Shown here piece after piece: positions 26,250 to 35,979 of a DNA stretch of 64,000 nucleotides (position 1 is the first letter of the stretch; every line of letters starts with the position of its first letter). The stretch comes from Lachnospiraceae bacterium (GTDB lineage Bacteria > Bacillota > Clostridia > Lachnospirales > Lachnospiraceae), in contig CABJAW010000004.1 in NCBI GenBank assembly GCA_902363665.1, positions 62,001 to 126,000 on the forward strand. Direction: 5' to 3'. Below the pieces are notes generated by a model. That model saw nothing but the letters and a program-made list of their open reading frames with translations. It ran no database searches and was not told where the DNA came from. The position numbers and the translations under genes are program-made.

Positions 26250-28478
26250 ATGGAAAAGCTGGAAGGATATGTGGATCACATTATCTATCGAAATGCAGAG
26301 AATGGATATACTGTCATGGTAATGCTGGCAGACCAGGAGGAAGTAACATGTGTAGGAGTCCTCTCCTATATCGGGGAGGGAGAGAAGCTGGAGGCGGAAG
26401 GGCAATATATTGCGCATCCGACGTACGGAGAACAATTCAAAATTGAAACGTATGCGGTGAAGCCGCCGGAGGATGAAGAGTCCGTGGAGCGTTATCTTGG
26501 CTCCGGAGCGATCAAGGGAATCGGTACTGCGCTTGCAGCACGGATCGTGCGCCATTTTCATGCGGATACGTTTCGGATCATTGAGGAAGAACCGGAACGT
26601 CTGGCGGAGATTAAGGGAATCAGTGAGCGAAAGGCAAGGGAGATCGCACAGCAGGTCTATGAAAAACGGGATATGCGAAAAGCGATGATCTTTCTGCAGC
26701 AGTTTGGTATTACGACGGCACTTGCCGTGAAGATTTTTGAAAAATACGGTCAGCGTATGTATGAGGTTCTGCAGAACAACCCCTACCAGCTTGCGGATGA
26801 TATTCACGGTGTCGGATTTCGCATTGCAGATGAGATCGCGAGAAAGGCAGGTGTCAGTGCAGATTCAGAGTATCGTGTGAAAAGCGCGATTTCTTATGTG
26901 CTGCTTCAGGCTGGAAATGAGGGACATATTTACCTGCCTAAAGAGCTGGTACAAAGCCGGACGGCGCAGCTGCTTGGTGTTGGGCTTGAGGATATCGAAC
27001 AGTATCTGATGGATCTGGCGGTGGATCGGAAGATCGTCGTGAAGCAGGAAAAGGAACAGGAGCGGGTGTACAGTGCATCTTCCTATTATATAGAGATGAG
27101 TACAGCGCGGATGCTCTGCGATCTGAATATTACCGGCGAGATCGACGACCAGGTGATTTTGAAAAAAATTGCAGCGATCGAGAAACAGACAGAAATGTAT
27201 CTCGATGAGATGCAGAAAAAAGCGGTGATCGAGGCAGTGCGCTGCGGGCTGCTTATCATCACCGGAGGACCTGGTACTGGAAAGACGACAACGATCAATA
27301 CGCTGATTTCTTATTTTGAGTCGGAAGGGCTTCAGATTTTACTTGCCGCGCCGACGGGAAGAGCAGCCAAAAGGATGACAGAGGCAACTGGCGTAGAGGC
27401 GAAAACAGTACACCGGCTTCTGGAAATTTCAGGACTTTCCGAGGAGAGCGGTGCGGTGGGCGGTTTTGGACGAAATGCGCAGAATCCTCTGGAGGCAGAT
27501 GTGATTATTATCGATGAGATGTCGATGGTGGATGCGTATCTGATGCATGCACTCCTCGATGCTGTGACGGTCGGCACGCGGCTGATCATGGTCGGAGATA
27601 TGAATCAGCTTCCATCCGTTGGACCGGGAAGTGTGCTGAAGGATATGATTCAGTCCGGATGCATTCCGGTAGTTTCCCTGACCAGAATTTTCCGACAGGC
27701 ACAGGAAAGTGATATTGTCGTAAATGCGCATAAGATCAATCGGGGCGAACCGGTGCTGCTCGATAATAAGAGCCGTGATTTCTTCTTTTTGAAGCGGGAC
27801 GATGCAAATGTGATCATCAGTATTGTGATTCAGCTTGTGAGAGATAAGATACCCCGCTATGTAAATGCGAAGATGTATGATATTCAGGTACTGACACCGA
27901 TGCGCAAAGGGCTGCTTGGTGTAGAGCGGCTCAATAAAATTCTGCAGGAGTATCTCAATCCGCCGGATCGCACAAAGACAGAGCAGGAGCAAAACGGCGT
28001 ACTTTTTCGCGAAGGTGATAAGGTCATGCAGGTGAAGAATAACTATCAGCTGGAGTGGGAAATCCGCGGCCGTTACGGGATTCCAATGGAAAAAGGACTT
28101 GGAATTTTTAATGGAGATATGGGGATCATCCGGGAGATCAATAAACAGACGGAACGCGTTACGGTAGAGTTTGATGAACAGCGTATGGTGGAATATCCGT
28201 ATTCCGGGCTGGAGGAGCTGGAACTTGCCTATGCGGTGACCATCCATAAATCTCAGGGAAGCGAATATCCGGCCGTTGTGATTCCGCTTTTGTCCGGGCC
28301 TAAAATGCTGATGACGAGAAATCTTCTGTATACAGCAGTTACGCGCGCAAAACAGTGTGTGACGCTCGTTGGAGATCCATATGCATTTAATCAGATGGAG
28401 GCAAATACAGTGGAACAGAAGCGGTACACGGCGCTTGCAGACCGGATCCGGGAGCTGTCGGAGGCAGGCGGATCCTGA
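26250..28478 (+). CDS. recD2: RecD2-type ATP-dependent DNA helicase
   Basis: 742 residues, the length and architecture of RecD2 (RecD-like helicase not bound to RecBC): N-terminal OB-like region, helix-hairpin-helix repeats (GSGAIKGIGTALAARIV, IKGISERKAREIA, HGVGFRIADEIAR), SF1 helicase with Walker A GGPGTGKTTT (339-348), DEMSMVD Walker B, and motif VI TAVTRAKQCVTLVGD. It unwinds DNA 5' to 3' in repair and fork processing. RBS GGAGAACAA. Followed by comF, as in many Lachnospiraceae. Confidence 0.93.
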   Translation: MEKLEGYVDHIIYRNAENGYTVMVMLADQEEVTCVGVLSYIGEGEKLEAEGQYIAHPTYGEQFKIETYAVKPPEDEESVERYLGSGAIKGIGTALAARIVRHFHADTFRIIEEEPERLAEIKGISERKAREIAQQVYEKRDMRKAMIFLQQFGITTALAVKIFEKYGQRMYEVLQNNPYQLADDIHGVGFRIADEIARKAGVSADSEYRVKSAISYVLLQAGNEGHIYLPKELVQSRTAQLLGVGLEDIEQYLMDLAVDRKIVVKQEKEQERVYSASSYYIEMSTARMLCDLNITGEIDDQVILKKIAAIEKQTEMYLDEMQKKAVIEAVRCGLLIITGGPGTGKTTTINTLISYFESEGLQILLAAPTGRAAKRMTEATGVEAKTVHRLLEISGLSEESGAVGGFGRNAQNPLEADVIIIDEMSMVDAYLMHALLDAVTVGTRLIMVGDMNQLPSVGPGSVLKDMIQSGCIPVVSLTRIFRQAQESDIVVNAHKINRGEPVLLDNKSRDFFFLKRDDANVIISIVIQLVRDKIPRYVNAKMYDIQVLTPMRKGLLGVERLNKILQEYLNPPDRTKTEQEQNGVLFREGDKVMQVKNNYQLEWEIRGRYGIPMEKGLGIFNGDMGIIREINKQTERVTVEFDEQRMVEYPYSGLEELELAYAVTIHKSQGSEYPAVVIPLLSGPKMLMTRNLLYTAVTRAKQCVTLVGDPYAFNQMEANTVEQKRYTALADRIRELSEAGGS

Positions 28479-28569
28479 AAAGGATTTATGGGATATCACA
28501 TGGGGAGGAAGCGTGTCTGTACGCAAAATGAGAAATCATTTATATATCGGGGAGAGATACGGTATCTAA

Positions 28570-29460
28570 GTGAGAATCGGAAGAAAAAAAGAAAACGAAA
28601 CCAATTCCAGGACAGGGAGAAACGCTGGCAGGAAACTGCTTCTGACAGCAAAGAAAACGGGAATCCATGCAGGAAAACTGCTGTTGGATCTGCTTTATCC
28701 GCCGCGCTGTCCGATCTGCGATCGGATCTTGAGCCGGAGAGAAGGGCTGTGCTGCGCCGGATGTGAAAAGAAACTGCCCCGGGTTGTTGGTCCGGTCTGT
28801 ATGAAGTGCGGGAAAATGATTGAACGCGAAGAGGATGAGTACTGCGAAGACTGCAGAAAATATGCGCATGTGTTTACACGCGGTACGGCTGCTTTTGCCT
28901 ATACCGGAGCAATGCGGCATTCGGTGTACCGGATGAAAGCAGAAAACAGGAGAGATTACCTTGATTTTTATGCGGACGCGATGGCACAGGCACTGGAGCC
29001 GTATCTGATGCGCTGGCAGCCGGAACGGATCATCGGGGTACCGATGCACTGGCAGAAAAAATGGAAACGCGGTTACAATCAGTCGGAGCTGCTGGCAAAG
29101 AAACTGGCAGAGCGGACAGAAATTCAGATAGAAGGTTCGTGGGTATCGTGCTGCAAAAAGACGAAAGCGCAGAAAACGTTGAACCGAAAAGAACGGGAAA
29201 AAAATCTATCCGGTTGTTATATACTTCGGAAGCCGGAAAAATGCTTTCGCAGTGTATTGATCGTGGATGATGTATATACGACCGGAAGTACGGTTGACGA
29301 ACTTGCGAGGACCTTAAAAAAGGCCGGAGTGGAGCAGGTTTACTTTGTTGTGTTATGTATTGGAAAAGGCAGTGGAAATGGTAAAAAGAGAGTATGCACG
29401 GAACAGAATGTGTGTTATACTAAATCTGAATCTGGGTATTTTCATCAAAGACACAGGTGA
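28570..29460 (+). CDS. comF: ComF-family phosphoribosyltransferase-like protein
   Basis: 296 residues from a GTG start. Two zinc-ribbon pairs at the front (CPICDRI...CCAGC and CMKCGKM...CEDC), then a phosphoribosyltransferase-type domain ending in the PRPP loop VLIVDDVYTTGSTVDELA. ComF acts with ComFA in uptake of transforming DNA, or in replication restart via PriA in other views. The C-terminus runs past the usual end (FVVLCIGKG) by about 25 residues and overlaps the leader of cdaA, so that tail may be non-functional. Genes for a full competence pilus are not in this window. Confidence 0.88.
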   Translation: MRIGRKKENETNSRTGRNAGRKLLLTAKKTGIHAGKLLLDLLYPPRCPICDRILSRREGLCCAGCEKKLPRVVGPVCMKCGKMIEREEDEYCEDCRKYAHVFTRGTAAFAYTGAMRHSVYRMKAENRRDYLDFYADAMAQALEPYLMRWQPERIIGVPMHWQKKWKRGYNQSELLAKKLAERTEIQIEGSWVSCCKKTKAQKTLNRKEREKNLSGCYILRKPEKCFRSVLIVDDVYTTGSTVDELARTLKKAGVEQVYFVVLCIGKGSGNGKKRVCTEQNVCYTKSESGYFHQRHR

Positions 29461-29492
29461 AAATACCTGCTAAAAGGAAAGGAGAGAACAAA

Positions 29493-30368
29493 ATGAACAG
29501 CCTGAAGGTATGGTTGGCAAATGATATGTCATGGTTTACAATGCCGACCGTTTCAATTACGATTACAGATGTGCTGGAAATTTTCATTTTGGCTTTTCTT
29601 GTATACAGTCTGCTGCTCTGGATCAAAAGTACCAGAGCGTGGACACTTCTCAAGGGACTTATGGTGTTGGTGGTATGCGTATCACTGGTTTATATTCTGC
29701 ACATGGATACCCTGATTTTTATCGTGAATCGGGGAATTGATATTGCGATTACGGCGGCGATCGTAATCTTTCAGCCGGAGCTGCGCCGGGCACTGGAACA
29801 GATTGGCGAGAAGCAGATCGTTTCTTCACTGATTCCGATTGACACGGGCCGCGATGTGACAGAGCGTTTCAGTGACAAGACGGTCAATGAGATTGCGAAA
29901 GCTGCTTCAGAGATGGGCAAGGCAAAGACCGGTGCGCTGATTGTGATCGAGCAGAATGTCAGACTGGATGAATACGAGCGGACCGGCATTACGCTGGATT
30001 CCGTGCTCACAAGCCAGCTTCTGATCAATATATTTGAGCATAATACGCCCTTGCACGACGGCGCAGTGATCGTACGGGGCAACCGCATCACCTCTGCAAC
30101 TTGTTACCTTCCGCTTTCTGATAATATGATGCTCAGTAAAGAGCTGGGGACACGCCACAGAGCGGGGGTCGGTATCAGTGAGGTGACAGATTCCCTGACT
30201 GTGATCGTATCAGAAGAGACCGGTGGAATTTCCGTGGCCTACAAGGGAGAGCTGAAACGAAACATTACAGTGGATGAACTGAAAGAACAGCTTGTGATGC
30301 TTCAGAACAAGACGGTTCCGCAGAAGAAATTCAGGATCTGGAAAGGCTGGAATAAAAATGAAGCATAA
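29493..30368 (+). CDS. cdaA: Diadenylate cyclase CdaA (c-di-AMP synthase)
   Basis: 291 residues from ATG 29493 (AAGGAGAG upstream; an in-frame GTG at 29457 overlaps comF and is rejected). Three N-terminal membrane helices, then the DAC domain with the catalytic DGAVIV (Asp189) and RHR (221-223) motifs in LGTRHRAGVG. It makes the essential messenger c-di-AMP from two ATP. The following gene encodes its membrane partner CdaR and overlaps by 11 nt. The usual third gene, glmM, is not next; an HPr gene is. Confidence 0.96.
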   Translation: MNSLKVWLANDMSWFTMPTVSITITDVLEIFILAFLVYSLLLWIKSTRAWTLLKGLMVLVVCVSLVYILHMDTLIFIVNRGIDIAITAAIVIFQPELRRALEQIGEKQIVSSLIPIDTGRDVTERFSDKTVNEIAKAASEMGKAKTGALIVIEQNVRLDEYERTGITLDSVLTSQLLINIFEHNTPLHDGAVIVRGNRITSATCYLPLSDNMMLSKELGTRHRAGVGISEVTDSLTVIVSEETGGISVAYKGELKRNITVDELKEQLVMLQNKTVPQKKFRIWKGWNKNEA

Positions 30369-31680
30369 ATTTACCAGAAACATCGGACTGAAATTTTTGT
30401 CGTTGATCGTGGCCTTCCTGATTTGGCTGCTGGTGGCAAATGTGGATGATCCGACGCAGACGGTTTTGTTTAAAAATATCAAAATTACAACTGTCAATAC
30501 AGAAAGTGTGACGGAGCTTGATAAGGTGTTTGATGTTGTGGAGGACGATGTTTACGGTGATACCGTAATCATCAAAGTCACGGAGCGAAGCAGTGTGCTT
30601 CAAGCACTGAAAACATCGGATTTCAAGGTAATTGCGGATATGGAGGCGATCAATGAGGTTGGAGCGATTCCACTTCGGGTAGAGTGCAGCAATCCGTCTG
30701 TTACACTGGATGAAATGGAGGTTATACCGTCCGTGATGAAAGTCACTCTGGAGCAGAAAAAGCAGAGTGATTTTGTGGTAACAGTCACAACGACAGGCAG
30801 CGTTGCAAATGGCTATGAGGTCGGCACAAAAGAGGTAGTACAGGGTAAGACTGTACAGATTGCAGGTCCGGAAAGTCTGCTCAACAAGATCGGAAAAGTC
30901 GTGGCGGATGTCAATGTACGCGGATTGGATAAATCGGTTCGAAAGACGGTAGAACTTCAGATTTACGATAAAAATGAGGAGGCACTATCTGACAGCCAGA
31001 TGGCGCGGCTGCAGATCAAGGATTCGTCCGGAGTGCTGCTTTCAAACAATGAAGTAATGGTAGATATCACACTCTGGGAAGTAATGAGTGATATTCCGGT
31101 AGAAATTCGCACGACGGGCACGCCGGCAGAGGGATATCGGGTGGCTGGAATTTCAACGATGCCGGTAACGGTGAATCTCGTCGGCACAAAGGAAGCACTT
31201 GCAAGGCTAAATGGAAAAATTACTGTTCAGGATTCTGTATCGGTAGAAGGGGCGACTGAGAATGTGTCAGAGGAGATCGATCTGACAGAAACGTTGAGTG
31301 AACTGGAAGGCATTCGTCTTGTGGCAGACACAGAACCGACGATTTCTGTGACTGTTCAGATCGAAAAGAGCGGAGATCAGACGCTGGAGATTCCGCTTTC
31401 CAGCCTTGAAGTCCAGAACCGTCCGGATACGGACAAGATCAGTCTGGTCATTTCACCGGCAGATCAGATTCAGGTGACCGTACACGCAGATGAAGAAGGA
31501 ACGCCGGCTTTGAATGTAAGCGATATCAAGGCAAGCGTGGATCTTGCAGCGTGTGCAGAGGAAGGGGTACATGAAATTCCGGTGAAGGTTCAGCTTCCGG
31601 ATGGATATTCGCTTGGATCGCCGGTCAGTCTGATCGTGACTTCTCAAAAGATTCAGGAAGAATCACAAACAGGAAACTGA
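30358..31680 (+). CDS. cdaR: YbbR-domain protein CdaR, CdaA regulator
   Basis: 440 residues: one N-terminal membrane helix (FLSLIVAFLIWLLVANV) followed by four YbbR-type extracytoplasmic repeats, visible as recurring 'I-x-V-x-T-x-G-x-x-x-x-G-Y-x-V' stretches (VTTTGSVANGYEVGTKEV, EIRTTGTPAEGYRVAGIS). CdaR binds CdaA and tunes c-di-AMP output in response to the cell wall. It overlaps the cdaA stop, so it is translationally coupled. Confidence 0.93.
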   Translation: MKHKFTRNIGLKFLSLIVAFLIWLLVANVDDPTQTVLFKNIKITTVNTESVTELDKVFDVVEDDVYGDTVIIKVTERSSVLQALKTSDFKVIADMEAINEVGAIPLRVECSNPSVTLDEMEVIPSVMKVTLEQKKQSDFVVTVTTTGSVANGYEVGTKEVVQGKTVQIAGPESLLNKIGKVVADVNVRGLDKSVRKTVELQIYDKNEEALSDSQMARLQIKDSSGVLLSNNEVMVDITLWEVMSDIPVEIRTTGTPAEGYRVAGISTMPVTVNLVGTKEALARLNGKITVQDSVSVEGATENVSEEIDLTETLSELEGIRLVADTEPTISVTVQIEKSGDQTLEIPLSSLEVQNRPDTDKISLVISPADQIQVTVHADEEGTPALNVSDIKASVDLAACAEEGVHEIPVKVQLPDGYSLGSPVSLIVTSQKIQEESQTGN

Positions 31681-31744
31681 TAAAACTGCAAGGGTAAAAG
31701 TAAAAAAGAAAATAACGGATCTGACAGACATTGGAGGGACAGCA

Positions 31745-32017
31745 GTGGTAAAAAAGAAGGTGACCGTAAAAAGCAAAGCCGGACTGCATCTTCGGCCGGC
31801 ACGAGACCTTTGCAAGAAGGCGATGGAATTTGAATCAACACAGATCATGATCCATTTTCGGGAAAAAGAGTTCAATGCGAAAAGCATGCTCGGCATTTTG
31901 AGTGCCTGTGTACAGCAGATGGATGAGATTGAGGTTGTCTGCAGCGGAGCCGAGGAGGAAGAGGCTGCAGCGGCGATCCAGCAGCTGCTGGAGACGGAAT
32001 TAAGCGGGAACGAGTGA
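31745..32017 (+). CDS. HPr-family phosphocarrier protein
   Basis: 90 residues, GTG start with GGAGGG upstream. The active-site region reads KAGLHLRPARDLCKKA with the phosphorylatable His15 (canonical sequence has A where L16 is), and NAKSMLGIL carries Ser47, the HPr-kinase site. So both phosphorylation sites exist and it is more like PtsH than Crh. No PTS enzyme I is adjacent. Position right after cdaAR may link carbon status and c-di-AMP (inference). It ends at a long bidirectional terminator. Confidence 0.92.
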   Translation: MVKKKVTVKSKAGLHLRPARDLCKKAMEFESTQIMIHFREKEFNAKSMLGILSACVQQMDEIEVVCSGAEEEEAAAAIQQLLETELSGNE

Positions 32018-32175
32018 TTGTTCTGCGCGACAGAGAAGAATGCAATGGATATTTACAGGAAAGCTGCAATTGGGACGGAAGGCAGTTCGCTGCTCACACA
32101 CATGGGAGCAGGCTTGCTGTGGCCTGTGAACATTTGATTTACAGCCGTCAGATTTGGAAGAGAATAAGAAAAATG

Positions 32176-32217
32176 AAAAAAGAATGATTCTGCAGTGAAA
32201 CAGAATCATTCTTTTTT
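32176..32217. terminator. Bidirectional terminator between convergent genes
   Basis: Perfect 17-bp stem AAAAAAGAATGATTCTG / CAGAATCATTCTTTTTT with an 8-nt loop. T-runs on both strands serve the HPr gene and the minus-strand L,D-transpeptidase gene. Confidence 0.95.
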
Positions 32218-32235
32218 GTAATGTGTCAAACTCGT

Positions 32236-34041
32236 TTACCGCACACTGTACGGATTTACGAAAGTATCCGTCGGATCCCAGGTCTGACCGTTTGTAATCT
32301 TTGGAACAGTCTCACGCGGGATACCGTTGGTCGGCTTTGCGATGCTGTCGCGAATCGTTACCTGTGTGCCAACCGGAATATTTTCGAACAGCCACTTTGC
32401 ATGTCTTACGGAGAGACGGATGCAGCCCGCAGATGCCTGCGTACCAAGCTTGTTGTACTCCCAATACTCCAGCGAATACGGGTCATTGTATCTGGTATTC
32501 GGAACAGAGTGGAAAAGGATATCGCTTGTAATATGAGAACAATACTGTCCCCAGGACGGACCCATCAGCTCATGCCAGTACAGCTTATCCAGAATGGTAA
32601 AAGTGCCGGATGGTGTGCTGACACCGTCGCGTGAGGTGGAGCAGACAAACCATTTTACCGGAACATTGCCGCGGTATACAACGACAGAACATGGGGTCCT
32701 TCGCTGTACTTCAACACGCCAGGTACCAGTTGTCGGGATAATGCTGATCGCTCCGCTTGTGCCAAAGTCATAAACAACGCCGTCGATCGTGTGACGTCCG
32801 GTATACATCTGTCCGCTCTTTGGATCAAAGTAATACTTTCTGTCATTTTCAATGAGCCAGCCGACATGACGGTCACCGCGCGGTGCGTTGAAATAATACG
32901 TGTATCCGCCCAGCTTCAGCCATCCGGTAAGAACTGCACCGTAAGACTTATCATTTTGATTCGGGTTGAGATAGAAGTACTTTCCATTGGAATATTTCAG
33001 ACCGGTTTCCATGGCACCGGTTTTTTTATTGAAGAAATATTTTCTGCCGTCGATATTCTGCTGCCAGCCGTAAAGACGTTTGCCGGAAGCATCGGAATAA
33101 TAACGCTTGCCGTTTGCTGTGATCCAGCCGGTCTGAAGAACACCGTCCTTGTCGAAGTAGTAATAATTGGAATCGATGTTGTACCAGCCGTTTTCGGTAC
33201 GCCTTCCGTTCTTTGGATTGAAGTAGTACTTGCCGACTTTATTAGAGTAGCGGGCTTTTAAGGTCTGCCAGCCGGTCAGCTGTTTATAATCGTCACCAAA
33301 GTAGTAGGTATAATTGTTTGTTGTGATCCAGCCTTTTCTTGCCCAGCCGCTCTGCGTATTAAAATAATAACTGGTGCCGCCGACAAAAACACGGCCTCTT
33401 TTCTGGATGCCGGTTGCAGGCTGAAAATAGTAAAGCTTGCTGTTTATTGTCTGCAGACCAACTTTTAAGATGCCGTTGTTGTCTGCATAGTAATAATTTT
33501 TATCATAGGTGGATCTCACGTAGCCGGTAATACGTCCCTGTGTGCGCGTTACGTGGTAAAGCTTGCCGAGTACGCGGATCGTACCGAAATTGATCGCTCC
33601 GGTTTCGTCTGCGTAATACCACTTGCCGCCAGCTTTTGTCCACTGTTTGCGGGCAACGCGTCCGTCTGCTGCAGCGTTGAAACAGTAATAAGTCCCGTTC
33701 GTTCCGCCGAGCCGTATAATTCCGGCTTTGCCGGTCAGCAGCCTTCCGTTTGCGGGATTAAAATAGTAGGCATTTTTTCCGATCTGTACGACACCAGTCT
33801 GACGATAGCCCTGCGTATTGAAATAATACGTATATCCGCTGATCTGCTGCTTTCCGGTAACTCTCCTGCCGTTTTTGAGGTAATACATACCGGTGGCATC
33901 TTTCTGCCATCCATTCTTGACAGCTGCCTGTACGGTTGCAGCAGTCCCCTGCGGCAGGCCGGTTACGGAAGCTGCGGCAGGCGCGGCGATCACAAGACCG
34001 GCAGCCAGGCAGAAGGCAGAAATCATTTTTTTGATTGTCAT
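32236..34041 (-). CDS. L,D-transpeptidase with about 18 cell-wall-binding repeats
   Basis: 601 residues, secreted: signal peptide MTIKKMISAFCLAAGLVIAA with an AAA-type cleavage region. Residues about 50-440 are choline-binding-like repeats, each with a YYF-x(2-4)-G pattern (e.g. TYYFNTQGY, KYYFNPKNGR, YYYFDKDGVLQTGW), roughly 18 in number. The C-terminal YkuD domain has catalytic His511 (HSVPNTRY) and Cys540 (ASAGCIRL). It forms 3-3 peptidoglycan cross-links or attaches surface proteins. It is the only minus-strand gene and has its own promoter at 34123-34151. Confidence 0.94.
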   Translation of the reverse strand: MTIKKMISAFCLAAGLVIAAPAAASVTGLPQGTAATVQAAVKNGWQKDATGMYYLKNGRRVTGKQQISGYTYYFNTQGYRQTGVVQIGKNAYYFNPANGRLLTGKAGIIRLGGTNGTYYCFNAAADGRVARKQWTKAGGKWYYADETGAINFGTIRVLGKLYHVTRTQGRITGYVRSTYDKNYYYADNNGILKVGLQTINSKLYYFQPATGIQKRGRVFVGGTSYYFNTQSGWARKGWITTNNYTYYFGDDYKQLTGWQTLKARYSNKVGKYYFNPKNGRRTENGWYNIDSNYYYFDKDGVLQTGWITANGKRYYSDASGKRLYGWQQNIDGRKYFFNKKTGAMETGLKYSNGKYFYLNPNQNDKSYGAVLTGWLKLGGYTYYFNAPRGDRHVGWLIENDRKYYFDPKSGQMYTGRHTIDGVVYDFGTSGAISIIPTTGTWRVEVQRRTPCSVVVYRGNVPVKWFVCSTSRDGVSTPSGTFTILDKLYWHELMGPSWGQYCSHITSDILFHSVPNTRYNDPYSLEYWEYNKLGTQASAGCIRLSVRHAKWLFENIPVGTQVTIRDSIAKPTNGIPRETVPKITNGQTWDPTDTFVNPYSVR

Positions 34042-34122
34042 GGTTCTTCTCCTCTCCTTCTTGTTTCAAGTATCATTCATTTAGCCAGAAAATTCTATGA
34101 TTAACAGACTTTTCCTCTTGCA

Positions 34123-34151
34123 ATTATATTCGTTGAAAGAGGTAATTGCAA
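34123..34151 (-). promoter_or_regulatory. Promoter of the L,D-transpeptidase gene
   Basis: On the minus strand: TTGCAA (34151-34146), 17 bp, TATAAT (34128-34123), about 80 bp before the ATG. RBS is the AGGAGAGGAGAA just before 34041. Confidence 0.8.
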
Positions 34152-34217
34152 GCAATCAATTCGTAAAAAAATATTAATATTTTAGAAAGGTTTTAAAAAT
34201 GCGCCTCAGTCAAATAA

Positions 34218-34262
34218 AAGCCAAAGCAGATATTCGCAATTCTTTTGCTACTTGACCCGGTA
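34218..34262 (-). repeat. Intergenic repeat, inverted right-end copy
   Basis: Minus-strand reading: CCGGGTCAAGTAGCAAAAGA, then ATTGCGAATATCTGCTTTG. It faces the forward copy at 34364, making a divergent pair in the gap between the L,D-transpeptidase and sugar-transferase genes. Confidence 0.65.
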
Positions 34263-34363
34263 AATCAGGAATCTCCGGTTTGGCAGTTGTCAATTTACAG
34301 GAAGTGCTCTATAATAGGAGAAATAAAGCGGCTGTTTGATTTGCAGTAAAACGCCTGTTGGTC

Positions 34364-34412
34364 TGACCGGGTCAGGCAGGTTTCCTGCTTCAATTGCGAA
34401 TATCCGTCTTGA
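34364..34412 (+). repeat. Intergenic repeat, shortened forward copy
   Basis: GACCGGGTCAGGCAGG, TTTCCTGCTTCAATTGCGAA, TATCCGTCTTG. Left and right ends are joined with the central loop removed. Confidence 0.65.
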
Positions 34413-34476
34413 TTATGTAAAGAATTCAGACGGGAGCAGGACGCCGCAGAGGAAATACGAAAGTAGGAGGAAAAGC

Positions 34477-35901
34477 ATGCGAAAAAGAGAACGGTATAAG
34501 CGTCTGATTATGTTTCTGGCATCTGTGCTGATCATAGCGCTTCAGACGGGGGTATTTGCGTATGCCTGGTTTCACGATTATTACGATAAAGATATCATTG
34601 GAAGAATGTACGGATATTGGGGACACTGGGCACTGCTCGGACTGTATGCCTTGCTTGTGCTCCTGGTATCCAAGCTGTTTTCTGCGTTTAAAGTCGGATA
34701 TATGCGAATCCTGGATGTGATTTTATCCCAGATTTTTTCGGTATTGCTGGTAAATATTTTTGAATATTTTCAGCTGTCTTTGATCGGCCACTGGAAATTC
34801 CTGACCAATCTGGAACCAATGCTGCGGGTGACCGGGGTCAATCTGATCCTGGTTGTGCTGTGGGTCGTATTTATGCGGCTCATCTATGCGAAAATCTATC
34901 CGCCGCATGAGGTATTGGTCATTTACGACCGCTTTGGAGCGGATCAGCTTCTGCACAAGCTCTCAGAGCGAAAAGACAAGTATCTGGTGACCGGTACGAT
35001 GGCGCTCTCGGAAGGGGTGGAGAAGATTAAGGCAGAGATTCCGAACTATCAGGCTGTCATGCTGGGAGATTTGCCGGCGCATGAGCGAAATCTGTTCCTG
35101 AAATACTGCTTTGAGAAAAACATCCGATGCTACTGTCAGCAGAAGATTTCTGATATCATGATCATGCACTCGGAGAAGATCCATATGTTTGATACGCCGC
35201 TGCTCCTGTCGCGCAACTGTGGCCTGACCGTGGAAAAACAGGCGGTCAAGCGTGCATTTGACCTGATCTGTTCCCTGGTGATGCTTGTGGTGCTTTCCCC
35301 ATTGTTTCTGGTGATCGCGCTTCTGATCAAACTGTATGATGGGGGGCCGGTCTTTTACAGGCAGGATCGTCTGACAAAGGACGGAAAAGTTTTTCAGGTA
35401 TACAAATTCCGCAGTATGCGCGTGGATTCCGAGAAGGATGGAGCGAGACTTGCGATGAAAGGCGACAGCCGCGTCACGCCGGTCGGAAAGGTACTGCGAA
35501 ATATTCATTTTGATGAACTCCCGCAGCTGCTCAATATCATAAAAGGAGATATGTCACTGGTCGGGCCGCGGCCGGAACGCCCGGAGATCGCAGCGGAGTA
35601 TACGAAAGAGATCCCGGAATTTTCATATCGCCTGAAGGTAAAAGCGGGTCTGACCGGATATGCACAGGTCTATGGAAAGTATAATACGACACCATATGAC
35701 AAGCTGAAGCTGGATCTGACGTATATTTTAAATTATTCGTTCCTGCTGGATCTGCAGCTGATCGCAACGACGGTCAAGATTCTGTTCCAGAAAGAAAATA
35801 CAGAAGGAGTTGAACAGTGGCAGACGACCGCGGCGAGCGGCCATCGGAAGGCAGCGGATACGGACAGGAAAAATATAGATTCCGCAGAAGACAAAAGCTG
35901 A
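34477..35901 (+). CDS. Polyprenyl-phosphate sugar-1-P transferase (exopolysaccharide initiation)
   Basis: 474 residues from ATG 34477 (AGGAGGAAAAGC upstream; an in-frame ATG at 34336 has no RBS). Four N-terminal membrane helices, a CoA-binding-like middle, one more helix (LICSLVMLVVLSPLFLVIAL), then the bacterial sugar transferase domain: PVFYRQDRLTKDGKVFQVYK, FRSMRVDSE, DELPQLLNIIKGDMSLVGPR and ERPEI. This WbaP/EpsL-like enzyme puts the first sugar phosphate on undecaprenyl phosphate. A glycosyltransferase follows. The last 30 residues are a polar tail. Confidence 0.93.
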   Translation: MRKRERYKRLIMFLASVLIIALQTGVFAYAWFHDYYDKDIIGRMYGYWGHWALLGLYALLVLLVSKLFSAFKVGYMRILDVILSQIFSVLLVNIFEYFQLSLIGHWKFLTNLEPMLRVTGVNLILVVLWVVFMRLIYAKIYPPHEVLVIYDRFGADQLLHKLSERKDKYLVTGTMALSEGVEKIKAEIPNYQAVMLGDLPAHERNLFLKYCFEKNIRCYCQQKISDIMIMHSEKIHMFDTPLLLSRNCGLTVEKQAVKRAFDLICSLVMLVVLSPLFLVIALLIKLYDGGPVFYRQDRLTKDGKVFQVYKFRSMRVDSEKDGARLAMKGDSRVTPVGKVLRNIHFDELPQLLNIIKGDMSLVGPRPERPEIAAEYTKEIPEFSYRLKVKAGLTGYAQVYGKYNTTPYDKLKLDLTYILNYSFLLDLQLIATTVKILFQKENTEGVEQWQTTAASGHRKAADTDRKNIDSAEDKS

Positions 35902-35979
35902 TTGCAGTAAAGCAGGAAAAACGCATGTCAAAGGAGAAACGATGCGGCGGAAAAACGAAGCAGATGGAGAAAATGCCCA

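Noticed and set aside
33553-34104. 183-aa plus-strand ORF opposite the L,D-transpeptidase
   Set aside because: Antisense to a gene with clear repeats and a YkuD domain; covers its promoter side and has no RBS.
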